Source: Plutella xylostella
Lineage: Eukaryota; Arthropoda; Insecta; Lepidoptera; Plutellidae
Length of the DNA: 64,000 nt
Assembly (NCBI RefSeq): GCF_932276165.1
Contig: NC_063984.1
Location: 131,501 to 195,500 of the forward strand
Reading direction: 5' to 3'
Both the position numbers and the translations under genes were made by a program. Each line of letters begins with the position of its first letter. Position 1 is the stretch's first letter. The notes under the pieces were generated by a model. That model worked only from the letters and a program-made list of their open reading frames with translations. It did not search any database and had not been told where the DNA came from. Positions 55,087-64,000 of this stretch are shown here, in pieces.

Positions 55087-56362
55087 TGGGTGATTCTTCG
55101 GGGACCGTATTTTCGACGGCGTTGAGGATATCTCTGTAACCAATTAAGATAATACCACGTAATTTTTTTTCAATACAATCTAGCTCTATCTCTATTTGTA
55201 ACCAATCTCATTTTTTCAGTAAATGTTGTTTCAGTAACTACTGAAAAAAAATATTTGAAGTGTGTTATTCTGATTCATATAGGGCGTCCGTTTGCCAGCA
55301 TGAGAAACAAAATGTTTAGTATCACATTTCCCTTTTAATTTATTAACATAAATTAAATTTTTATCAAAGGGCAATGAGTTTTCCTTTCACAAAAAAAATA
55401 TTTAGTACTTATAAATACGTAAGTTTTTTTATGAATAAATAATTAAGGAGTGTCCGGCATGTAGTACTGATTCATATGTCGTAACATGTTGATGACCATA
55501 CTTGGTCTTGTAGTGGCAATGGGAGTCTGGTTGTCCGCTCGCTGGAAGCCAGCTTTCCAACGCACCAGCCAGTAGATGGAGGTGCTCCTAGAAGGCCTAC
55601 ATCCAGGTGAAAAGAAGGTCATAATCTGATTCATATGGTCTTGGTTCAGGTACCCTTCTGATGAATATGTCTCCTGTAAAAAATATATTTTCTGAGTATG
55701 ATTCTTCAATATGAGTTTCATGTAATACTCTTGGGTTACAGATTTATGAAAAAAATATTCAGCACTGTAGTGTGTATGTATTACGAACTACCTAAGGTTT
55801 TATGCAAAATCCTGATTCATATGTATATGATTCATACGGTAAAAAACCTCATCCTATACAGGATGTTCCAAAAGTTTACGTCATGCTTTGGAAGGCTGAT
55901 AGAACACCTTAGGAGTGACCAGAATATTGCTATATGACCTCAGTAAAATGTCGATAGTTTTTGAGATATTGACACTTTTATAAATTTTCTGAAAATTGTC
56001 GCCCTAGACCAGTTTTTTGCATGTCACTGGTACAAAATTCAATATTTTTAGTTTGAATTTTACTTTGCGTAACCTTCTATAGTTCTTCTATTGATGACAG
56101 TCCAAGAAGATTACCAGAAATGTTGTATGTTAAAAAAAAGATGGTTTTCCTTGGTGTTCTTTTTTCTGTTTCTGATTCATATGGCCACAAAAAATTGTAA
56201 CGTCAATAACTCAAAAACTACTTGATAAAAACGAGTGCCTTTTCCAATTATATGTTATTTGCTATATCCATTTTCATATAAACATATGTTATAGAGCTAA
56301 AAATGAAATTAAAAAATGGCCATATAAATCAGACGAAGAATGGAATTTCGAAGAATCACCCA
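55087..56362. mobile_element. 1.28-kb element with 14-bp inverted ends and repeated CTGATTCATATG
   Basis: Ends TGGGTGATTCTTCG (55087-55100) and CGAAGAATCACCCA (56349-56362) are exact inverted repeats. Inside, CTGATTCATATG recurs at 55467, 55626, 55812 and 56170. CTGATTCATATA is at 55270, a shorter ATGATTCATACG at 55827, and an inverted near-copy at 56321-56332. A block at 55858-55980 (ATGTTCCAAAAGTTTACGTC onward) resembles a dispersed lepidopteran repeat. No transposase-like ORF was seen. It is probably a non-autonomous DNA element with internal recognition sites. Target duplication not clear. Confidence 0.6.
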
Positions 56363-56689
56363 TTTAAATAACAACACCAAAATTATTGAAATAAAAAATG
56401 ATCATGAACTACCTACCGACGTAAAATTTCATAAAATAAAAACAACTAAAAAGTTACAAATAAAAAAATACAATTATAAAAAACTAAAAACCTGACTGTA
56501 CGCTAAAAACATGAAAACGAGTCCCAATGTTAATGGAAAGTATCGCAGGCGGGGACCAACTTGACCGCCACTCAAGGCCGTTTTCTAAGTAACATTCAGC
56601 TAAATGGTGAACCCTCTGCTGGTATAATTTGTTTATATACCGCTTTTTCAATACCTGTAAGTACATTTTTTGGCAGCATAATATTTTTA
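56363..56689. other. Non-coding stretch, no feature supported
   Basis: AT-rich spacer with an (A)n-rich part at 56395-56490. No gene. Confidence 0.4.
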
Positions 56690-56900
56690 CTTAATTTTAG
56701 GGTTTCGAACGTCAAAAGAAAAAAAGCAACTGTTATAGGATCTCTTTGTTGTCCGTCTGTCTGACTGACTGTCTGTCACCGCCCTTTTTCTCAGAAACGG
56801 GTAAAGATATCAAGCTTATATTTCGCATAGATGGGGAGTACCCCAAAAAAAATATTATGGTACTCCCTGTCCCACACAAGTAAATTGGGGCTTATATTTT
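56690..56900 (-). repeat. Interspersed repeat with GTCTGTC run (relative of 1-360)
   Basis: TTTAGGGTTTCGAACGTC at the left, a GTCCGTCTGTCTGACTGACT run at 56750-56776 and AAGATATCAAGCTTATATTT after it mirror, in reverse, the tail, GGACAGAC run and upstream phrases of the block at 1-360. The copies are diverged. Confidence 0.5.
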
Positions 56901-58914
56901 TTCCAGTTATTTTGATGTGTATCCTTTTTTTTTCTTTGTTGTTTTGTATAAGTATGTGTTTCTTTTCTTTAAATCTGTATTTTTTTGTTGTTGCTGTCTA
57001 TGTGTCGAAAAAATGTATCTTTATCTTCAAATCACGCCATCTATCGTTTGTTTTTTTTGTGGCTACTGTCTATAGAAGAAATTCCGTCATTGACAATTTT
57101 ACGTTACGAATTTATTTTTATTTATTTTATTTTTATTTTTACATTTTCGTGGAGAATCAACAGCATTTTGTTAATAAATAATTATTACTTATGAACACAT
57201 AACAACTTGATGCCATTAACAGAATGAACTTAGTAAACCCAGTAAACCTAACACATCCAGAGGAAAAACAAAATCTCTTTCTCTCTCTCTGAAAAACATA
57301 CTTAATAGCCCAAACTCGATGCTTTTAGCTATTAACATCTTTGAAATAAAATTGAGCCACCACCGTGTTACTGCCCTCATCAGATCCTCACGAGACCATA
57401 CCTCAACCAGCACCAAGAGACTGTATTTTTGATCCCTAACCTAATGTTCGTGCGTATTGTCATCACTTAGATCCATTCGCTATATTCCTGCTCCTCATCA
57501 GACCTTTACGAGACTGTAATATCACGAGAATATTGCACACTATCTAATTTAATTTAATGTATTGAATATACTGGAAGAATTATGCTTCCTCAATTTCAAA
57601 TCAAATTATGTTGGTGTCATAAAAGTTGAAAAAGTGCAATGACAACCAATGTGCAGTGATTTTGTATCTGTACACGATAAGATCGCGAGCTGTCAGTGCT
57701 GCCTAAACCGACGTGACCCTTCTTTGGAGGCCAGCGGCCAACTGAGTCAAACGTCACTTGTGTTTATGATTTTATAACACAGAAAGCCGCCATAGATATT
57801 TGTATGAAGATTTGAGGGAAAAAAATTGCTCAAGTTTGGGATTAATTTACACAAAATAAGTGTGTGTTTATTAAAAAACAAGGTATTTAGCGCCTAGTCC
57901 AAGCCTTTAACTTTATAATATGATAAAAATCATATGAAAATTCTTAATAATTACGACACAGTTGTTACAATACGGGAGTGTGATTGACTGGTTTTTCTTG
58001 ATATTCTGAAATTAATTTACAGTTATCCATAATCATTTACTTAAATTCGAATGATTCAGCACCTAGCTAGACTCTTCAACTACCTGTGTGATTTTTTTCA
58101 AGGCTGTAGAGCATCATTTACTACATAATTCTATGACAATGCCAACCCTCGATTCCCTATTGCTGACCCTTAAATCACGATGATATTCGTAAAGCATACA
58201 AGTAACGAGAGTAACCCTTAAAGGGCGTCTTAATTATTTAATGACATGAAAGACGCGGCGCGGTGGAGATTACTGACTTGCAAGATGAGAGTGTGCGGAC
58301 TTGCGGAGGTTTTGGAGGTACTGTGGAAGTACTCGTCGCGACAACTGACTCTGATAACAACTTATCTTACTAATTCGTATGAATATGCATAATTAGTGTA
58401 CGTGCCGACACAACAAACTGACGACTCATTCTGAATTTGTTAGACATCACGAGCGTCGCGTACACTCGACAGCTCGGTACATGTGCAGATACACCACAGA
58501 GCTACTTAGTTTATAATGGCGATTTCAGTGGGCGTAAGGCGCCTTTATCGATATAAACCCAGGGACAATGTTATTTAATGTTACGTATTCTAATGAATTG
58601 AACACATAACGTTGGCAATGAGCTGCGTAAGTACTGACTACGTTTCGGAAGCGACGCAGTTGTTGACACAGCGCTCGCTGGTTGTCACATCATGCGTACC
58701 GATGTATCAATATCATGAATTCATGCGCGATAAATATGCCGTCAGATTATTGAATAAATACTGACTGCCCACGCCTAGTCACTGTGCGAGCCGCTACTAC
58801 ACATGGACCTCCAAACTGTTAGGTATCAAATACATACATAATAATTATGTTATTAGCTTTCGACGTTAATAATTAAAAAACGGTAAGTACATTATTTTGA
58901 GATTCTGACTTCTT
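56901..58914. other. Non-coding stretch, no feature supported
   Basis: T-rich DNA at 56920-57180 gives hydrophobic open frames by composition alone. A (CT)n run is at about 57279-57291. No gene is supported. Confidence 0.4.
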
Positions 58915-58983
58915 TCCCGGGCTTAAATATAACATGCTAGGTAGGTTTCGGCTTAGTATACCAAATTTGCAACACCCTGTATG
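58915..58983 (-). mobile_element. Half copy of the TATACAGGGTG foldback family
   Basis: CCCGGGCTTAAATATAACAT, then GTAGGTTTCGGCTTAGTATA, then TTTGCAACACCCTGTATG match the right arm of the 3858-4130 foldback. The left arm is missing. Confidence 0.75.
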
Positions 58984-59859
58984 TATTATCTTTTAGTGTC
59001 GTTTTATTCTGCTAGTAGTGATAAGAATTACTTGTATTATTTACTTATAATTTTTCTTTCAATAAATACCATTTCGTTTTCGGCTTCATACTTAGGTACT
59101 CATATTATTGTGGCAAGACATTACACTGATAAACTTAATTACTTATGAGATATGCTGTAATTGCGAATATATCCTCGATCACTAGTAATGTCGCTATATC
59201 AGCGCGTGACGCGATCACAGCTTATATTAGGATTACGGCTAATCTTTTAATGGAAATCAAACATTTAATATAAACTCCGCGCTAATGAAGGATTTAAACT
59301 AAATGGTACACAAATTACACAATAATAGACAAAATACGTTCACGCAACATAAAATTTACATCGATTTATTCGATAAAACTTTTTAATGAAATCGCAAATT
59401 TACATTATTTTCACTTTCACTATAAGTATTCAAATTTAATAATGGCCTATTCAAACCGGATCAGATACAGTGTTCGACAGCAATATGCTAAGGTTGGAAT
59501 AGGACGGTGATAGTGTAAGAATAGAATCACTATCATTATTTAATATAATAAGTATTTTTTAAGAATAAGCAATAGATATAAATCTTTTGAACGTTACTAA
59601 CATATAGGTACGTTTAATACAAGGACAATAGCAACGTACAAGTTATCTACGAAACTGGAATGAGATACAATCACATATCTTGCTGTAGAAATGATCTTGC
59701 AAAGATTCTCAAATCCAATCTCAGCATTCGGCGATAGTTTCCATTCCGCGGTACATTATGTGGGGGGCTGGCATTATGCGGCACATCCCTACCCTAGTGC
59801 TGGCACAATACTAGCGCAGCCCGCGGCTCTCATGTTAATAACTCATATTTCTATTACAG
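58984..59859. other. Non-coding stretch upstream of a candidate exon
   Basis: AT-rich sequence. Apart from the acceptor-like tract ending at 59859, nothing was recognised. Confidence 0.4.
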
Positions 59860-59932
59860 AAAAAACGCTCAAGCGGCAGAATGAAGCGGCGCGCACTGGG
59901 GGCAGGAAATGCGTCGGGAGAACCGACGACCG
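59860..59932 (+). CDS. Candidate internal exon (unidentified gene)
   Basis: A pyrimidine-rich acceptor (TATTTCTATTACAG) precedes 59860 and a consensus donor (CG|GTGAGT) follows 59932, giving a 73-bp exon. The frame open across it reads K-T-L-K-R-Q-N-E-A-A-R-T-G-G-R-K-C, a basic hydrophilic stretch that I do not recognise. Composition (GC-rich in an AT-rich setting) fits an exon. No partner exon was identified within the window, so it could belong to a gene whose other exons lie outside, to a non-coding RNA, or be chance. Confidence 0.3.
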
Positions 59933-60525
59933 GTGAGTTGTTATTATTTTATATCAAAAAACATTTTCAAACATAATTTTATACGGCAATCTACGAAAAA
60001 GATTTGTTGACGCGAAACTATTATGTTTAATTTAGAAGCAAAAGAATAATTTTAGAAATAGACTCAACGTCAAATAGATCAGTCAATGTTGTACAATCAC
60101 CCGAAAAACCGTAGCTTTGATTCGACGCAGTGCGTGCACACGAAAAGTGTCAAATTGGCGATTGTCGCCATATCTCGTGCGGTCCCGCGGGCGCCGTCGC
60201 CGCTGTTTATACTCGCAGTAACACTCACTTGTGGGGACCACTTTATGTCCCGACGGGGAGCCCTAACATCGCTATCTTTATATGATGATTCGGAACTGTA
60301 GATCTGTAGGCCGCTGAGGGATGGCGGCGCACGGAGCGGTTTTTCACGACAGTCGTTTGTTCCGCGGCGCCGGCTCGCCCGCCGCTGTATTTATTGGAGG
60401 GCTGCAGGTTGAGGTGGTTCTTTTGTGCCCCGAGATTCAGATTGCTTTTTATGCATAATCAACAGACGCTTCGTTGATTTCATCTAGTACACGCGTCTTG
60501 TGCTGCACAGTGCACACAGGGTGTC

Positions 60526-60654
60526 GTAGATTAAGTTAACGTAATCCCGTTGTAGGACTAGGAGGTAATACAAATCGTCATACTAAAACACTTTTGTTTA
60601 GCAACGGGAATCAAATTCGCAACGGGATTATGTTTACTTATGGGACAATCCTAC
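60526..60654. mobile_element. 129-bp imperfect foldback around AATCCCGTTG
   Basis: GTAG..AAGT..AACGTAATCCCGTTG (60526-60552) pairs with the reverse complement of CAACGGGATTATG...AATCCTAC (60620-60654), with a few extra bases on the right. A third CAACGGG lies at 60602-60608. MITE-like; no coding capacity. The flanking 59933-60525 has a GC patch (60180-60390) but no gene I can support. Confidence 0.5.
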
Positions 60655-60974
60655 ACACTGGACCACTTTCACTATTATGGGATAAACGAATCCTATGTAA
60701 AATCGAATCCAATATTGCACCCTCTCACATTTGTTCAAAATTGTACAATAAATAATTAAAAATAATAATTTGTATAAAAAAAAATAACAAGATCATTATT
60801 ATCAAAATTTTATAATGATTATTACGTACGCGAAATTATTACTATTACCTACTGTAAACATAAGGAATAAATTCTTTATGAATTTTCAATAAGTAAATAT
60901 TATAACAACAGTTCCATATAAGGTACCTATCTTATTTGCTAATACACAAGATATTCAGTCTGAACGTATTATAG

Positions 60975-61196
60975 TGCAGCTGTGTCTGACTCCGGCCACG
61001 CAACAAGAGGCACTCAGCGTTTACCAAGCTGAGCTAGAACCCGTTTCTGCACCGGGAAGCAACACCCTTGCTCATTTTCCTTTGGCTTTTTTTTAATTAT
61101 TTGTTTTATTATTTATTTTTTGTGTTGTTTCCGTGTGTGTGTGAAATAAATGTATTTTCTTTCTTTCTTTCTTTCTTCTTTCTTTCTTTATTTGTT
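60975..61196 (+). repeat. Dispersed repeat with (TTTC)n tail, copy 2
   Basis: Plus-strand counterpart of 3006-3265: CTGAGCTAGAACCC, AAGCAACACCCTTGCTCATTTT, TGTGTTGTTTC, AATAAATGTATTTT, then (CTTT)n at 61154-61193. AATAAA before a simple-repeat tail is typical of a retroposon 3' end. Confidence 0.6.
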
Positions 61197-61244
61197 CTCA
61201 GAACAATCAGCATGATCCAGGCTCCTTCCTGCCCGCGCGGCCCG

Positions 61245-61331
61245 TGACGTCACTGCACCAGGGCCCGGCGCCCCCGCGCGGCGTGACGTCACGGGAGCTC
61301 ACAGGACCCACGATGCCCTCTATTGACGTCA
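61245..61331. promoter_or_regulatory. Three TGACGTCA (CRE) octamers at 39-40 bp spacing
   Basis: Perfect cAMP-response-element palindromes at 61245-61252, 61284-61291 and 61324-61331. The first two lie in a GC-rich patch, the third in AT-rich DNA. TGACGTCA is the full binding site of CREB/ATF-type bZIP proteins. Even spacing close to four helical turns would place the sites on one face of the DNA. No start site or gene was identified beside them. Confidence 0.5.
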
Positions 61332-64000
61332 AATTAAAAATGCTGCTTTTCTGCGTATGTCACGTTTTTCATCAAAAATATTGACTCTGTTACTCTATCC
61401 GGGATTTACTCCGTGCTCCGTCGACTGTGCGAATTCGAATAATAAATAAATAAAAACCGCCAGTAAGTGTTCGTGATTCACCCACGGCTCTCGGTGATTG
61501 GCTTTTGAAAGCAAATATTTTGATAGCGCAATTTAATTGCTCAGTGAGCGGTAGCTCATTAATATTGAAATCAGTGATTTTGGCCCATTTATAAGGCTCT
61601 TGTAGCTATTGAAAACATTGTTTTGTAAAAACATGATCATAGTCTATGCACATTAAATAATCCTGCCATTCAAAATAGTATGCTGTTTTTTTTATTTATA
61701 AAATGGAACCTTTAGAGTTCGGAAAAGTAGTGGCATAAAGTAACGCAGGGGCCGCACTCCCACTGCACTGTGATCCCACCAGCACCAGCAGCCCATAGTG
61801 ATGACCGCACTCCATCATGTGATACATATCATTTTATTTGTTGTGATTTTAGCAACATCTTTAGCACGAAAATAATCCCAAGATCATAAACTTATTTCTA
61901 TATTTACATCCTTTCTATCTACCTATCGCTATCGATGCAAACATAGTATCGTGAGTTATATGCACCCAATGTGAATCCGCCATGATGGATGTTGGCGATG
62001 ACTGGGCCGCAGTGGAGCCAGTGGAGGGTACAGATGCAGCCTTCCTCGCTCTAGTACCTATGTTCTAGTCCACATATTTAACTGTTCATTCGGAGGTAAT
62101 ATGATGTGTTGGTAAATAAGTTTGTAATGTTTCTACTTCTTCAATAAAATCCGAAATGAAAAAAACACATAATGTAGGTAGCTTGCCCCGTGCATCGTGG
62201 TTGCAAGTGGCCATTAGAAAGCCAAAAGAAACTGAGGATATTTTACTGATGTTTTTCGTAAAATAAAATTAAACATTAAAGTGTATGTATAACAGCACTT
62301 GTAGATTTGAAATTAGAATCGATCTCAAATAAAGCGCTGGCCACAGTTATAAACGTAGCTGATGTTAGCAGTCGGACAGCTCACTCCGGATATCATGGTC
62401 TATTTTCCGCCATCCCGACCGAATCCGGCGGTCACGATGACTCGCAACAAGTCCGGATATTTGGCATAAACCCGTATTAATGTCCCGCCCGCCCGCGCCC
62501 CGCGCCCCGCACCCCGCCCGCCCTGCAAGCCGCACCATCTGCAATGTGTCAGTGTCAATTTAGAACTTCACCCGATAGATGGATATCGCCTTCAACAAAA
62601 GAATGGGAACGAAAGTATCTTTCTAAATTATGGTTGCATTTACTATATTTGATGTACCCACGATAAAACGATTACATTGAATTGCTTGAAAGTACGCTAG
62701 AGAGTGATCTCTTTAACACTGTACGAATAGGCAAAATACCTATAATATTGTTGTATTTTCCTAAGCTGTAGCTAAAACCTGCGTGCAAGAGAGCCACACT
62801 GATACGCAGTATCTAACCGTTACTATAAACTACTTCACACAAGGCCTGTTCTAGTTTAATTAAAATTAAATTCGTCAAGCTATCATTCCTAGGCTTTACA
62901 TCCATACATGAAGGTGAAATTCGGACCCCAAAATGTTCAGTAAGCAAGGCTTTTTTTTACGTTTCACAATTTATGTTTCCAAACTACGTCGACTACGTAA
63001 TAACGAGAAGGGACGAAAACATGTAAAGACTTTTGGTAAAATAAATATACGAAAGAGTCTTTTTGAACAGAATGAAGTTTGGTTTCTCGTGGTGCGACGA
63101 ATCCTGAGAGTTGGCGGGAGCAGCGCGGCGCCGCCACTGCGCGACCGAAGCACCCGGCATTTGGTTCATTTTCTTTACTTTTAGCTTATGTGGAATTAAA
63201 TTTTCAAGCCATGTACTTACTTATGTAATGTGTAGATTCTGTAGCTCCAACTGTAATTCAGACAGATCGTAAGAGATCTGGCATTATTCCCTGAGAACGA
63301 AATGAGCTATTTGCATCCCCATTTTCAGGAAATTCTCTGACCTACTTTAAGAGCGGTGGTTATCAAATTCGCCGTGCGTATAGTGGCGACGCCACGCTAC
63401 CCGCGCCACTGCCGCAAGTCAAAAGTTAGGAAATGTGGCTAACTCTCGCCTTTGACTCATCGCTACTCGACTCGCGTCACCAAGAAAAAAACTTATCCAC
63501 CCTTCGGTAAAAGGTTCCACATACCGCGGCCGTTCCAGAGAGCCAAATGTTTGTTTTGAGATATCACCGAGTTTTCACTTACTTCCACACATAGTAATAA
63601 GTTCGAAGAACTTGGTATGTTGAGGATGGGTTTTCGAGGACTTAGGTTCCTTGTTATCATCAGTCACTTTACCTGAATGTAATACTTGGTAATAAGTATT
63701 CTTATTTGAAGGAATTTAATCTAAGAATATACCTTCAACATTGTAAATAAGAACGGTAAGATAAAGAATAACAAACTACATACTTGCTCTTATTTTAATA
63801 TTTTTAAATAAGCGGGTAGAATTCCCTGAAGGTTTTTAATCAGTTAAATTAAAATTAATAAGTATTACAAGAATACTTATAGACGAAGTCAATGCTACAA
63901 AACAATAATTTTAGAACTTGACAGTAGTAGATGTCTGTTATTTTACAGTCAATACATTACTAAGCACATAAGTAACTAATAATTATTTATATTATTATAT
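61332..64000. other. Non-coding stretch to window end, one G/C-rich minisatellite
   Basis: CCCGCCCGCCCGCGCCCCGC and further CCCCGC units at 62485-62522 form a potential G-quadruplex on the minus strand. An open frame at 62933-63184 is basic but shows no recognised domain. Otherwise AT-rich with no feature I can support. Confidence 0.4.

Noticed and set aside
56831..57194. Hydrophobic open frames resembling membrane proteins
   Set aside because: T-rich composition alone yields Phe/Leu/Ile runs; no basic loops, start context or homology was recognised.

Overview
This is nuclear DNA from an insect, most likely a moth or butterfly. The evidence is an AT-rich background with frequent TAGGTAC words, RTE-type retrotransposon remnants ending in GAT/TGA triplet tails, a tRNA-headed SINE of a type I know from Lepidoptera, short eukaryotic splice signals, and no bacterial operon layout. 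Most of the window is non-coding and full of mobile DNA. I see no conserved housekeeping gene and cannot name the locus.

Layout. 1-4.7 kb: an interspersed repeat, GC hairpins, (CGG)n tracts, a near-perfect 273-bp foldback and an RTE scrap with a 16-bp target-site duplication. 5.0-7.2 kb: the best host genes, two minus-strand genes for small secreted basic proteins. They share C-x3-C-x3-G-[YF]-x-R-G ... Y-C-[RK]-C, which resembles a defensin-like (CS-alpha-beta) core with one disulfide missing. Each has a TATA box. 7.3-14.3 kb: two MITE-like elements, a SINE, and a 5'-truncated RTE, the last two with clear target-site duplications. 17.6-22.6 kb: an apparently full-length, ORF-intact non-LTR retrotransposon (CR1/L2-like group) with an esterase-like ORF1, an endonuclease-RT ORF2 and a tRNA-like segment in its 5' UTR. 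27.8-32.9 kb: four serine tRNA genes (one CGA, three identical AGA) interleaved with foldback elements. 33-42 kb: mostly unannotated DNA with repeat scraps.

42.2-50.5 kb: two head-to-tail copies of a large non-coding element. Each copy is built from three arrays whose periods are near 155 bp, one third of 155 bp, and three times 155 bp. The middle array holds about 13 copies of a 17-bp motif, GCCTCGCTNCGCTCGGC, in which mainly the central base varies. This is the most unusual structure in the window. 50.5-54.2 kb: two minus-strand, 5'-truncated LINEs joined end to end; the first has a GC-rich in-frame 5' segment unlike the rest of it. 55.1-56.4 kb: a 1.28-kb element with 14-bp terminal inverted repeats and repeated CTGATTCATATG. 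58.9-64 kb: more foldback pieces, one candidate exon, and three TGACGTCA (CRE) octamers spaced 39-40 bp apart.

How the parts relate. The secreted-protein pair looks like a local duplication, now separated by an RTE insertion. The tRNA genes are probably functional Pol III units. Everything else readable is transposon-derived, and nested insertions give a partial relative order. Family names rest on motif recognition only; no searches were possible.
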